Assembly (NCBI GenBank): GCA_002699145.1
Contig: PABK01000035.1
Coordinates: forward strand, 1-64,000
Length of the DNA: 64,000 nt
Reading direction: 5' to 3'
From: Halioglobus sp.
Lineage (GTDB): Bacteria > Pseudomonadota > Gammaproteobacteria > Pseudomonadales > Halieaceae
This document shows, one piece after another, positions 36,391 through 46,439 of this stretch; the first letter of the stretch is position 1; every line of letters begins with the position of its first letter. Below the pieces are notes generated by a model, which saw nothing but the letters and a program-made list of their open reading frames with translations, did no database searches and was not told where the DNA came from. A program made the translations under genes and the position numbers.

Positions 36391-37368
36391 GTGGACTGGA
36401 GTCATCACCACGCCGACATCAACGGCATCCGCATGCACTATGTGGAGCAGGGGGAGGGCTTGCCCGTGGTCCTGTGTCACGGCTTTCCGCACCTGTGGTT
36501 TTCCTGGCACCGCCAGATTCCCGCCCTGGCCGCGGCCGGTTGCCGGGTCATCGCCCCGGACATGCGCGGCATGGGGCAGACCGAGGCGCCGCCGGAGCCG
36601 GCGGCCTACGATGTCGAGCACATCACGGCCGACCTGCTGTGCCTGCTGGAGCACCTGGGTATCGAGCGCGCCGTGTTCGCCGGGCTCGATTTCGGCGCCT
36701 TCGCCATCTACGATTTCGCCCTGCGCCATCCCGACCGCGTCATCGCGGTGATCGGGCTGGAAAACCCCGCCGCCCCGCACGACCCGGATGAGCCGCCGCT
36801 GGCCGGCTACCGGCGCACCGCACAACAACACTTCCTGCACATCGAGTACTTCCGCGAGCCGCCGCGCGCCGACCGTGAACTCGCCGCCGATCCGCGGCGC
36901 TTCCTGCACAAGGTATTCCACACCCTCAGCGGCGCCGGTAATTACTTCGACTGCTTCAAGCACCCGCCCGGCACCTCCTACATCGACGCCATGGCGGAGC
37001 CGCCGCCCTTGCCCTGGCCATGGCTGTCTGAGCTGGAGCTGGAGTTTTTCGTCTCGGAGTACAGTCGCAGCGGTTTTACCGGCGGGCTCAACTGGTACCG
37101 TTCCATGGATCTCAAATGGGAACAGCGCCGGCCGTTTGAGGGGGTGCAGAGCGAGGTGCCGGCGTATTTCCTGGGCAGTGAGCACGACGTGGACCTGGAG
37201 GGGTTTCACGGCGAGGACCCGATCAGCCTGATGCGCGCGATCTTTCCCGGGCTGCGCGAGGTGCGCATGATTCCGGGCGCCGGCCACATGGTGCAGCTGG
37301 AGGCCCCGGCGCAGGTCAACGCCATCCTGCTCGATTACATCGCCGCGATTCGTGACGAGCTCAGCTGA
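36391..37368 (+). CDS. Alpha/beta hydrolase, epoxide-hydrolase-like
   Basis: A 325-residue alpha/beta hydrolase. It starts at GTG with GAGGAG about 10 bases upstream. HGFP (30-33) forms the oxyanion hole. The nucleophile is Asp100 in GLDFGAF, and His299 in GAGHMVQLEAP completes the charge relay. An Asp nucleophile points to epoxide hydrolase or haloalkane dehalogenase chemistry rather than esterase. The real substrate is unknown. Its last 8 bases overlap the convergent ppx gene through the palindrome TCAGCTGA, which gives both stop codons. Confidence 0.85.
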   Translation: MDWSHHHADINGIRMHYVEQGEGLPVVLCHGFPHLWFSWHRQIPALAAAGCRVIAPDMRGMGQTEAPPEPAAYDVEHITADLLCLLEHLGIERAVFAGLDFGAFAIYDFALRHPDRVIAVIGLENPAAPHDPDEPPLAGYRRTAQQHFLHIEYFREPPRADRELAADPRRFLHKVFHTLSGAGNYFDCFKHPPGTSYIDAMAEPPPLPWPWLSELELEFFVSEYSRSGFTGGLNWYRSMDLKWEQRRPFEGVQSEVPAYFLGSEHDVDLEGFHGEDPISLMRAIFPGLREVRMIPGAGHMVQLEAPAQVNAILLDYIAAIRDELS

Positions 37369-38899
37369 GCGTCAGTTCGATACCCAGGCGCGCCAGGGTG
37401 GGTTGTTCGCCGGCCAGTTCGTGGGCGGTGAGGGGGTGATCCTCCAGCCAGCCGGCGGGAAATGCCAGGGTCATGGAACTGTCGTCGGCGCGTATGGAAA
37501 AGTCCGGCAGTTGCTCGAGTCGTTCGGCGTACTTGAACAGGGCGGCCAGGCGCATGATGGCCAGCAGGTAGCGCGCCCGCGGCGAGTCATCGCTATTCGC
37601 ATCCTGTAACAGTTCCGCCGACAGTTTGCCGCGGTGCCCCTGGGCCAGCAGCGCGAGCATTTCCTGCTCCTGCTGGGAAAAGCCGGGCAGGTCGGCGTTG
37701 CGCAGCAGGTAGGCGGAGTGACGGTTGAAGTGCTTGTGCGAGATGGCCATGCCCACCTCGTGGGTCCGCGCCGTCCAGTGCAGCAGCTCCCAGTCCTCGG
37801 TGGTCAGGCTCCAGCTCTTGCGCGTGGCGGTAAAGAAGGTGCGCGCCCGCTGTTCGACGATGTCGGCCAGGTCGCTGTCGACATTGTAGCGCTGCACCAG
37901 CGCGTTGATGGTGCGTTCGCGCACGTCCTCGTGGCTCAGGCGTCCCATCAGGTCGTAGATCACGCCTTCGCGCAGGGCGCCCCGTGAGGTGCGCATGTGT
38001 TCGATATCCAGCACATCGAACAGCGCGCTGGTGATGGCCACGCCGGGCAGGATCACCCCGCGGCGGCTGCTCGCCAGTCCGTCCAGGGAAATTTTCTCGA
38101 ACTGTTTGAACTTCAGCAGCTTTTTTTCCAGCTTCTCCAGTCCCTTGCGGTCGATACCCTCCTCGGACCAGCCGTTCTGCACCAGGATTGCCTCGATGGC
38201 GTTGAGGGTGCCCGAGGAGCCGACGCACTCCTCCCAGTGCCGCGCGTGGTAGCGATGGCGGAAGTGGTAGGCCTGGATACGCGCCCTGTCGTAGGCGTTG
38301 CGGTAGTTTTCCCGGGAAATGGCGCCGTCGGGAAAGCAGCTGTCGGCGAAGGAGACGCAACCCATCTGCAGGCTTTCCATGCTCTGCGGCTCGAAGCGTT
38401 CACCGATGATGAACTCGGTGCTGCCGCCGCCGATGTCGATGACCAGGCGCGACTGGGCGTCGTCCGCCAGGGAGTGCGCCACCCCCAGGTAGACCAGGCG
38501 CGCCTCCTCGCGGCCGTAGATCACGTCGATCCTGGAGCGCAGCAGGCGTGTCGCCGGCAGTGTGAATTCCGCGCGGTTCTTGGCCACGCGCAGGGCGTTG
38601 GTGCCGACCACGCGCAGGCGCTCGGGCTCCACCGACTCCAGCAGCTGGGCGAATCGCGACAGGCAGTCCAGTCCGCGCTCGATCGCCTGCGGCGACAGGT
38701 GGCCGTTCACCAGGCCGGCGCCGAGCTGGACCTTTTCCGCCAGCGCTTCCACCGGGCGCATTTCGCCGTGCTCTATCCTGGCGATGAGGAGGTGGAAGGA
38801 ATTGCTGCCGAGGTCCACGGCCGCCAGTTGGCTGCCGTCGGGAAGAGGGTCCTGCGTTGTCGAATCCAAGCCTGGGGGGTCCGTCAGTGGCGCATGCAA
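37361..38899 (-). CDS. ppx: Exopolyphosphatase
   Basis: A 512-residue Ppx/GppA phosphatase that removes terminal phosphate from polyphosphate. The actin-like ATPase-fold motifs AAVDLGSNSFHLLIARI and VIDIGGGSTEFIIGE are present, with QMGCVSFADSCFPDG as in Ppx, and a C-terminal HD-like helical domain (about 320-512). The first codon available is TTG (38899), which gives about ten more residues before AVDLGSNSF than E. coli Ppx has; a TTG ten codons downstream is an alternative. No ppk is in the window. Confidence 0.9.
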   Translation of the reverse strand: MHAPLTDPPGLDSTTQDPLPDGSQLAAVDLGSNSFHLLIARIEHGEMRPVEALAEKVQLGAGLVNGHLSPQAIERGLDCLSRFAQLLESVEPERLRVVGTNALRVAKNRAEFTLPATRLLRSRIDVIYGREEARLVYLGVAHSLADDAQSRLVIDIGGGSTEFIIGERFEPQSMESLQMGCVSFADSCFPDGAISRENYRNAYDRARIQAYHFRHRYHARHWEECVGSSGTLNAIEAILVQNGWSEEGIDRKGLEKLEKKLLKFKQFEKISLDGLASSRRGVILPGVAITSALFDVLDIEHMRTSRGALREGVIYDLMGRLSHEDVRERTINALVQRYNVDSDLADIVEQRARTFFTATRKSWSLTTEDWELLHWTARTHEVGMAISHKHFNRHSAYLLRNADLPGFSQQEQEMLALLAQGHRGKLSAELLQDANSDDSPRARYLLAIMRLAALFKYAERLEQLPDFSIRADDSSMTLAFPAGWLEDHPLTAHELAGEQPTLARLGIELTLS

Positions 38900-38937
38900 G
38901 CTTCAATATAAAGGATTAGGGGCCGTGACGCACATGT

Positions 38938-40998
38938 TCAGCGCAACCCCGGGTACCAGATCGGCGAGGTCCAGGCGCGTTCCTGGATCTGCCAGGGCAC
39001 CTGCGGGTCGCTGCAGGTGGCCGGGCGCTGCTCCGGCGCCAGGGACAGGCAGTCGTAGTGACTCCAGCGGCAGCTGGGGTTTTCCAGCACGCGCGCGTAG
39101 TACACCGCCGGCAGCGCCGGGTCGAAGTCCGGGTCGCGCCAGCTCGCGCACAGCTGCACGTAGCCCTTGCCGGACACCGCGCAGGTCTGCGGGTCGACAC
39201 GCGCGCCGTTGTGCGCATCGCCGGCCACGTCGTATACCGCCTGGTGGGTGCGACCGTCCGCATCCAGCCAGCCCTTGACCACCTGGATACGCTGCAACAG
39301 GTTGCCGCCATCGCGCGGGTCGCGGCTGGCGCTGGCGATGAAGACCGGTGCGGACGCTCCCGCGGCTGCCGCCGGCAGGTCGCCGCCCATGGGCACCCCG
39401 TCGCGGTAGGCCAGCGGCAGGTAGTCGGCGCGCTCACACAGGTCGGCGGGCAGATCCCAGCCGGCGAAGAAGCGCGGCTCGATGCGCGGGCCGCTGGTGC
39501 CGAAGGTCTCGCGGCGGCGCATGCCGTCGAACAGCGCGGCGCGGCTGTTTTCCTCCGCGTAGATACCGGCGATGCCGCCGGGACTGTAACGCACCGGTGA
39601 GCCCTTGGCCACGTCTCCGGGTACGTTCACCGCGCCCAGCAGGCGGTTGCGCAGCTCGCGGTCGCTGCCGTGGGAGCCCAGGTGACCCTTTTCCCGGCCG
39701 GCGGCGGGGGTGGCGTTGTGCGTGTCGGTCGCCGCGACAATGCCCAGCTTGAAGGGGTTCACGCCCAGTGCCGCCTCCTCGCCCAGGCCGGCGGTGAGGG
39801 CGTAGCGCACATAGCTGTACCGCGAGACGCAGCCCTTGAGCAGCATGCCGCCGGAGCCGTACTGTTCGCCGCAGTCCTCGATGGCCTCCGCCGGCGGCCG
39901 CAGTTTCTCGAAATCGCACAGTTCGTCCGGCGCCCCCAGGACGCTGCCGATGCCGTTGCGGCACTCCGAGTCGCCCTTGACCTGGGTGATTTCCGCCAGC
40001 GGCTCGACGCGCTGGCGCAGCGCGGCCAGGCGTCGGCGCTCCGCCGGTGCGAGGTCCAGGTTGCTGTAGGGAAACCACATGCGGCCGGAGCTCCAGTTGC
40101 TGTTGTGGGGAATGGCGAGGGCATCGCAGTCCTCGTGGCCGCCGATACACACCCGGTCCAGCCATTTCCAGAGCAACTCCGGTGCGCGCGCGTCCTTCGC
40201 GCTCAGCACCGACTGGGGCACGGTGTCCGAGGCGAATATCACGTTGCGATGCAGGTTGCTGGACTCCAGCGCCAGGGAGTACTCGTAGGCGTGGAAGGTG
40301 GTGAAGCTGCAATTGTCGCTGCGGTCCTGCCAGGCCTCGGTGCTCATCTGGTTGTCGCGCCAGGCCTCCCGCGCGCGCGCCAGGCAGCGCTGCCCGTCCG
40401 GCCCGCAGACGCGCACCGAGCGGTCCTGGCCGAAAATAGCGAAGCTGGCCAGGCGCATGATCGGCTGCAGGCGCTCTTCCACGGGCAGGGTGACATCGCC
40501 GCGATAGAGCCGGCAGGGCAGAGTGGTGTAGGCCTCGCTGGCGCTGTCCCAGCACAGGCGGGTCTCGCCCAGGGTCTCGGCGTGATCCGTCACCGCCATG
40601 AAATCCAGCGGCGAGCTGATGGTCGCCACGGGGGGGCGGTACTGCGGCGGGTCATCGCGCAGGCCCAGGGACAGCGGCTCCCCGCGGGCGAAACGATAGG
40701 CGTCGTCGACGCCGTTGAGCGAACCGAAGGACGTGGCGTCGAAGCTGGCCGCGGTGTGCACGTGCAGCCCCCCGAACCAGGCCTTCCTGTGCGGGTAGCG
40801 CTGCGCGCAAGGCGCCGCGCTGGCCAGTTCCGGTTGCAGCGCGCGTACCGGCGTGCGGTACCAGCGTTGCATGGCGTCGTCCTGCACCTGCACCCGCTGG
40901 TATTCCCAGCGCAGCCACAGCAGCGCAGCGGCCACGCATAGCAGCACGGCCAACAGCAACAGTGCGGCGAACTTGAACAGGCTGGATAGTCGGGGCAT
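38938..40998 (-). CDS. DUF3604 family PHP-like protein, membrane-anchored
   Basis: A 686-residue protein with one N-terminal hydrophobic segment (about 8-29), probably a membrane anchor or uncleaved signal, then a DUF3604 domain. Putative metal ligands occur in GGLHVHTAASFDA (His79, His81), FMAVTDHAE, LAIPHNSNWS and GIVAATDTHNATPAAG. The pattern resembles the PHP phosphoesterase superfamily, but the family's activity is unknown. Several cysteines suggest periplasmic disulfides. It lies 38 bases upstream of ppx, possibly co-transcribed. Confidence 0.82.
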   Translation of the reverse strand: MPRLSSLFKFAALLLLAVLLCVAAALLWLRWEYQRVQVQDDAMQRWYRTPVRALQPELASAAPCAQRYPHRKAWFGGLHVHTAASFDATSFGSLNGVDDAYRFARGEPLSLGLRDDPPQYRPPVATISSPLDFMAVTDHAETLGETRLCWDSASEAYTTLPCRLYRGDVTLPVEERLQPIMRLASFAIFGQDRSVRVCGPDGQRCLARAREAWRDNQMSTEAWQDRSDNCSFTTFHAYEYSLALESSNLHRNVIFASDTVPQSVLSAKDARAPELLWKWLDRVCIGGHEDCDALAIPHNSNWSSGRMWFPYSNLDLAPAERRRLAALRQRVEPLAEITQVKGDSECRNGIGSVLGAPDELCDFEKLRPPAEAIEDCGEQYGSGGMLLKGCVSRYSYVRYALTAGLGEEAALGVNPFKLGIVAATDTHNATPAAGREKGHLGSHGSDRELRNRLLGAVNVPGDVAKGSPVRYSPGGIAGIYAEENSRAALFDGMRRRETFGTSGPRIEPRFFAGWDLPADLCERADYLPLAYRDGVPMGGDLPAAAAGASAPVFIASASRDPRDGGNLLQRIQVVKGWLDADGRTHQAVYDVAGDAHNGARVDPQTCAVSGKGYVQLCASWRDPDFDPALPAVYYARVLENPSCRWSHYDCLSLAPEQRPATCSDPQVPWQIQERAWTSPIWYPGLR

Positions 40999-41039
40999 CG
41001 GCTTGGGTCCTCGTCGCTGGCGTTGTCCGGGGTGTGCTG

Positions 41040-42560
41040 TTACAGCTCGAGCACGTTGCGGTCGCCGTCGACCCGCACGCGTCCGCGCTGGCCGATCGGG
41101 TCGTGGTCCACCAACTGCTGCAGCGCGGCGGACCCGGGCGGCGCGTTGGCGAGTACGCGTTCACCGGCGGCGTTGCGCGCGACGAAAATGCCTTGTTTCG
41201 GACCCTCGCGGTCGAAACCCACGGTGTAGGTTTCCACGGTCACCTCGCCACTGGCGTCGGCGGCCAGGTTGACGCGCGGCCCGGCGTCCACCTGCGCCTG
41301 CAGCGCGCGGCTATCGGGAGATTGTGGCAGCGCTGCGCCGGGCGCGGTGGAGTACAGCCCCAGCGAGTGCTTGGTCAGGTAGTAGCCGTTGGCGGTGACC
41401 AGTCCGTTGCCGTGGCCGGCGCCGCGCAGGCGCTCGACCATCTGCGCGATGGCGTGCAGCGAGTAGTTGTTGCCGGGCCCGCCGAAGTAGGGCAGCCCGC
41501 CGGTGACCGTCACCTCGCGGCTGTCCAGCGGCGACAGCCCGATTTCCCGGCAGGCGACCTGCACCGCCGACGGGAAACAGCTGTAGATGTCGAAGTGGGT
41601 GAGGTCGTCCAGGTCCAGGCCGGCGGCGGCCGACAGCGCGCGCCAGGCCAGGCCGATGGCGGGGGAGCTGTGCAGGTTGTCGCGTTCGCTGGGGTACCAG
41701 ATGTCGTTGACGTCGGCGCCGCCGCGCAAGTAGATCCAGCGCGCCTGGTCGATACCCAGTGCGCGCGCCCTGCCGGCGGTGGTCAGCACCACCGCCGCCG
41801 CCATGTCCACCTCCAGCACGGCGTTCATGGCGCGCGTGTAGGGAAAACCGATGTAGCGGTTGTTGCGCGCCACCGTGCCGATATCCTGCGCGCTGCGCGC
41901 CTGCGGGCGCCAGGCCAGCGGGTTGCGCGCCGCGACCGCACTCATCCGGCTGCTGATTTCGGCGATGTGCGCGCTGTGTTCCTGCAGACCGTGGCCCAGG
42001 TGGTGGCGCAGGCTGTTTTCAAACAGCGGGTAGGTGTTGATCGGCTCGTACAGGCCGTGGCGCTGTTCGCTCTCGTTCAGCCCGTCGCGTTGTTCGCCGA
42101 GGGTGGGAGGTTCCTGCGCTGGCTCCCCGGCCCAGGCAGAGAGGTCGCCGCCGCTGCGCAGCGCGGAGAAAAACGTGGCCATCAACTCCGCTCCCGTGAG
42201 CAGCACCACCGAGTGTTCCCCTGCCGACAGCATCTGCGCGAAGCGGTTGACCAGGTACTGGGGCGAGTTGCCGCCGATGGCGCCGAGGTAGCGCTGCGCA
42301 TCGCCCAGCCCGAGCCGGTCGGCGACCAGGGCGCCCGGGTCGCGCGGGAACAGCGCACCGGCCCCGGGGGTCGTGTCGGCGATGAAACGCACCACGGCGA
42401 GGGCGTCGACCGCCTGTGCGACGGACGCGCTGCCAGTATCGGCGAGGGCGCTGGCGCAGGCCTCGGCCAGGGCGTCCACCGGGCTGCGCGCGGTGTCGAC
42501 TTCGCGCCAGGTGTGCTGACCGACACCGACGATGACGGGATGCTCGTCCGGGACTGTCAT
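41040..42560 (-). CDS. Thiolase-like protein (type 1 TLP) lacking the usual nucleophilic cysteine
   Basis: A 506-residue thiolase-fold protein annotated in related genomes as acetyl-CoA acetyltransferase. It begins HPVIVGVGQHTWRE, and the C-terminal part (about 425-506) fits the additional domain of type 1 thiolase-like proteins. Where thiolases carry the acyl-accepting Cys, this protein has GGNSPQYL with Ser99. The later GGLPYFGGPGNNYSLHAIAQ replaces the second catalytic Cys loop. It may bind or transfer acyl-CoA without classical thiolysis. Single gene, divergent from the AI-2E family gene. Confidence 0.8.
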   Translation of the reverse strand: MTVPDEHPVIVGVGQHTWREVDTARSPVDALAEACASALADTGSASVAQAVDALAVVRFIADTTPGAGALFPRDPGALVADRLGLGDAQRYLGAIGGNSPQYLVNRFAQMLSAGEHSVVLLTGAELMATFFSALRSGGDLSAWAGEPAQEPPTLGEQRDGLNESEQRHGLYEPINTYPLFENSLRHHLGHGLQEHSAHIAEISSRMSAVAARNPLAWRPQARSAQDIGTVARNNRYIGFPYTRAMNAVLEVDMAAAVVLTTAGRARALGIDQARWIYLRGGADVNDIWYPSERDNLHSSPAIGLAWRALSAAAGLDLDDLTHFDIYSCFPSAVQVACREIGLSPLDSREVTVTGGLPYFGGPGNNYSLHAIAQMVERLRGAGHGNGLVTANGYYLTKHSLGLYSTAPGAALPQSPDSRALQAQVDAGPRVNLAADASGEVTVETYTVGFDREGPKQGIFVARNAAGERVLANAPPGSAALQQLVDHDPIGQRGRVRVDGDRNVLEL

Positions 42561-42721
42561 GGGCAGTGGCCTCTCGATTGTGGCAACAACCGCCTAAGAT
42601 AACAGGAAGCGTCCCGGGGAAAAGGGATAGCGTGCGGCGCGGGCCGGCAGCGGTTGGTTTTTTGGCGAAAAGTCACTATGTTGAACCCGGGCACACAGTG
42701 GATGGGGACGGGCGGCTGCCG

Positions 42722-43804
42722 ATGGACAAGAGGATTTCCGAGGGATCGAACAGGGTGGTGCTGCTGCTGTTCCTGGGTGTCGCGCTATACGCCAGCTACA
42801 TCCTGGTCAAGCCGTTCCTGCAGCCTATTGTGCTGGCTATTCTCATCGGTATGCTCGCCTATCCCGCGCATACCCGGCTAGAGGGCCTGTTGCGCGGCAG
42901 GCAGTCGCTGGCGGCCCTGCTGAGCTGTCTGTTGCTCTACCTGTGTTTCGTCATTCCGCTCACCTTGCTGCTGGTCGCGGTACTGCGCCAGGGTCTGCGC
43001 TACAGCGTGATCGTCAGTGAGTGGGCGACCCTGGAGAACGTGCAGGCGATGCTGGCGACGCCCTGGGTGCAGGACGCGCGGGAATGGCTGGTCGACGTGC
43101 TGCCCGAGGGCGTGCTCGAGGCGGACAGGATTCGCTCCCAGGCCGTGACGATCGCCGGGGACATGGGGCGCCGTTTCGCCGGCGTCTCCAGTTCCATGGT
43201 CGGCAGTGTCACCAGTTTCTTCTTCAATTTCGTGCTCATGCTGTTCGTGCTGTTTTTCGTGCTGCGCGATCACGATCGCCTGCTCGCCTTCCTGCGCCGC
43301 GCGCTGCCGCTGTCCCGCTCCCAGGAGGACGTCCTGTTCGAGGAGGTGCGCGAGGTCAGCAAGTCGGCCCTGCTCGGTTCGCTGTTGACGGCGATCACCC
43401 AGGGTGTGGTCGGCGCCATCGCGTTGTGGATCGTCGGCATTCCCGCCATCTTCTGGGGTACCGTGATGGCCTTCACCTCGCTCATTCCCTTTGTCGGCAC
43501 GGCCCTGGTGTGGGTGCCGGCGGCGATCTACCTGGCGCTCACCGGGCAGTACGGCCTGGCGCTGTTCATGGTCGGCTGGGGAGCGGTGGTGGTCGGCTCC
43601 ATCGACAACTTCCTGCGGCCCCTGTTCATGCAGGGGTCGAGTATGAACACGGTGGTGGTGTTTTTCTCGCTGATTGGCGGGCTGCACGTGTTCGGCCTGA
43701 TGGGGCTGGTATACGGCCCGTTGATTTTTTCCATCGCCCTGGTGCTGTTCAGGATGTACGAGAGCGAGTTCGCACACTTCCTCGATTCCCAGGACCAGAA
43801 CTAG
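42722..43804 (+). CDS. AI-2E family transporter
   Basis: A 360-residue inner membrane protein of the same family as 17408-18487 but only distantly similar to it. An N-terminal hydrophobic pair (about 12-50), a hydrophilic middle part and C-terminal helices with FWGTVMAFTSLIPFVGTALV and VVGSIDNFLRPLFMQGSSMN are typical. I choose the ATG at 42722 because residues encoded before it have no family character. Its stop shares a CTAG palindrome (43801-43804) with the stop of the convergent acyl-CoA synthetase gene. Transport substrate unknown. Confidence 0.85.
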   Translation: MDKRISEGSNRVVLLLFLGVALYASYILVKPFLQPIVLAILIGMLAYPAHTRLEGLLRGRQSLAALLSCLLLYLCFVIPLTLLLVAVLRQGLRYSVIVSEWATLENVQAMLATPWVQDAREWLVDVLPEGVLEADRIRSQAVTIAGDMGRRFAGVSSSMVGSVTSFFFNFVLMLFVLFFVLRDHDRLLAFLRRALPLSRSQEDVLFEEVREVSKSALLGSLLTAITQGVVGAIALWIVGIPAIFWGTVMAFTSLIPFVGTALVWVPAAIYLALTGQYGLALFMVGWGAVVVGSIDNFLRPLFMQGSSMNTVVVFFSLIGGLHVFGLMGLVYGPLIFSIALVLFRMYESEFAHFLDSQDQN

Positions 43805-45324
43805 GGATTGGTTGCGCCCGGAGCGGCCGCCGGCGCGCCGTACGCGCGGCGCAGCAGGGGCTTGTCGACCTTGCCCGCCGCGTTCAGCGGCAGGGCGTCG
43901 CGCCGCAACCAGCGCCGCGGCGTCTTGTAGCCCGCCAGGTGTGCGCGGCAGTGTGCCTCCAGTTCGCCGTCGCTCACGTCGGGCGCCGCCACCGTCACCG
44001 CGGCGACACATTCACCCCAGCGCGGGTCGGGCAGGCCGATCACCGCGCAGTCCCTGACGCCGCTGTGGCGACGCAGCACTTCCTCGACCTCCCGCGACGC
44101 CACGTTCTCCCCGCCGGAGATGATCATGTCCTTGAGCCGGTCGACGATGTACAGGTAGCCGTTCTCGTCGAAGCGGCCGATATCGCCGGTGTGCAGCCAG
44201 CCGCCGCGCAGGGCCTGCGCGCTGGCTTCCTCGTCCTGCCAGTAACCGGCCATGCACTGCTCGGCGCGCACCAGGATCTCACCGCTGTCGGGGTCGATGC
44301 GCAGTTCGGCGGCGGGCAGGGGGCGGCCGACGGAACCGAGCAGCCAGTCCTGGCCGGCGGCCGCCGCGCGGTGATCCTCCACGGTGAGGAAAGCCACGCT
44401 GCCGGACAGCTCGGTCATGCCGTAGCTCTGGCACAGGCCGACGCCGGTGCGGTCGAGCAGGCGCCGCAACAGTGTGGACGGCATCGCCGAGGCGCCGTAA
44501 CCGATGGTGCGCACGCTGGCCAGGTCGGCGGGCGTGAAATCCGGGTGATCCAGCAGCATGGCGATCATGGTCGGCGCCAGGGACAGGGTGGTGACCCCCA
44601 ACTCGCGACACGCGCGCAGGGTTTGCGCGGCGTCGAAGGCCGGTGCCAGCACGACGGCGGCGCCGTACAGGTGTTGCAGCAGTACGTTGTGCGCCGCCAC
44701 GTGGAACAGGGGGAACGGGTAGAAGTAGCGATCGTCCGCCTCCACCGGGCGCGCCAGCGCCGCCGAGCGCAGGCCCGCCAGGAACGAGGCGTGGGTCAGC
44801 ACCGCGCCCTTGGGCCGGCCCGTGGAGCCGGAGGTGTAGAGTATCCACGCCGGGTCCTGGGCGCGGCAGGGCGGGGGCGCCGCGCCGGCATCCCGGGCCA
44901 GGCGCCCTTCGTAATCTTCGCCCAGGGCGACGCAGTCGATGGCCGCCGGGAAGTCCGCGTGGGTGCGCAGGGGCGCCAGCAGGCCGGGGTCGGCGTACAG
45001 GACGCGGCTGCCCGAACGCCGCAACTGGTCGCACAGTTCCGCCGCGGCCAGCCGCGCGTTCAGCGGTACGAGAATATGCCCCGCGGCGGGCACGGCGTAC
45101 ATCAGCTCGACGAACGCGGGGCAGTTCCAGGCCAGCACCGCGACGCGCGCGCCGGGCTCGCCGGTCGCGGCCAGCATGGCCGCCAGCCGCTGCACGCGCT
45201 GTTGCAACTGGCCGTAGCTGATGCGCTTGTCGCCCCAGTACAGGGCGGTGCGCTGCGCGGCGGCCGTGGCCTGCTGGGCGAGGATCGCGGGCAGCGTTGT
45301 GCAGTTGGGAGCCGGGCTGGACAT
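43801..45324 (-). CDS. Acyl-CoA synthetase (class I adenylate-forming enzyme)
   Basis: A 507-residue AMP-binding enzyme with the phosphate loop YTSGSTGRPKGAVLTH (163-178), QSYGMTELSGS, the ATP motif WLHTGDIGRFDENGYLYIVD, hinge DRLKDMIISGGENVASREVE and the C-terminal lysine in NAAGKVDKPLLRR. It activates a carboxylic acid as acyl-AMP and then acyl-CoA; chain length is not evident. The ATG at 45324 is used. The reading frame happens to stay open to 47091, but that part overlaps alr and dat and is an artefact. Last gene of the DUF1445-pxpABC-DUF4392-dat-alr operon, which it does not obviously fit. Confidence 0.88.
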   Translation of the reverse strand: MSSPAPNCTTLPAILAQQATAAAQRTALYWGDKRISYGQLQQRVQRLAAMLAATGEPGARVAVLAWNCPAFVELMYAVPAAGHILVPLNARLAAAELCDQLRRSGSRVLYADPGLLAPLRTHADFPAAIDCVALGEDYEGRLARDAGAAPPPCRAQDPAWILYTSGSTGRPKGAVLTHASFLAGLRSAALARPVEADDRYFYPFPLFHVAAHNVLLQHLYGAAVVLAPAFDAAQTLRACRELGVTTLSLAPTMIAMLLDHPDFTPADLASVRTIGYGASAMPSTLLRRLLDRTGVGLCQSYGMTELSGSVAFLTVEDHRAAAAGQDWLLGSVGRPLPAAELRIDPDSGEILVRAEQCMAGYWQDEEASAQALRGGWLHTGDIGRFDENGYLYIVDRLKDMIISGGENVASREVEEVLRRHSGVRDCAVIGLPDPRWGECVAAVTVAAPDVSDGELEAHCRAHLAGYKTPRRWLRRDALPLNAAGKVDKPLLRRAYGAPAAAPGATNP

Positions 45325-45338
45325 GGCTGGCGCGGCGT

Positions 45339-46427
<1,089 letters not shown>

Positions 46428-46439
46428 GCTTGCAGTTCC

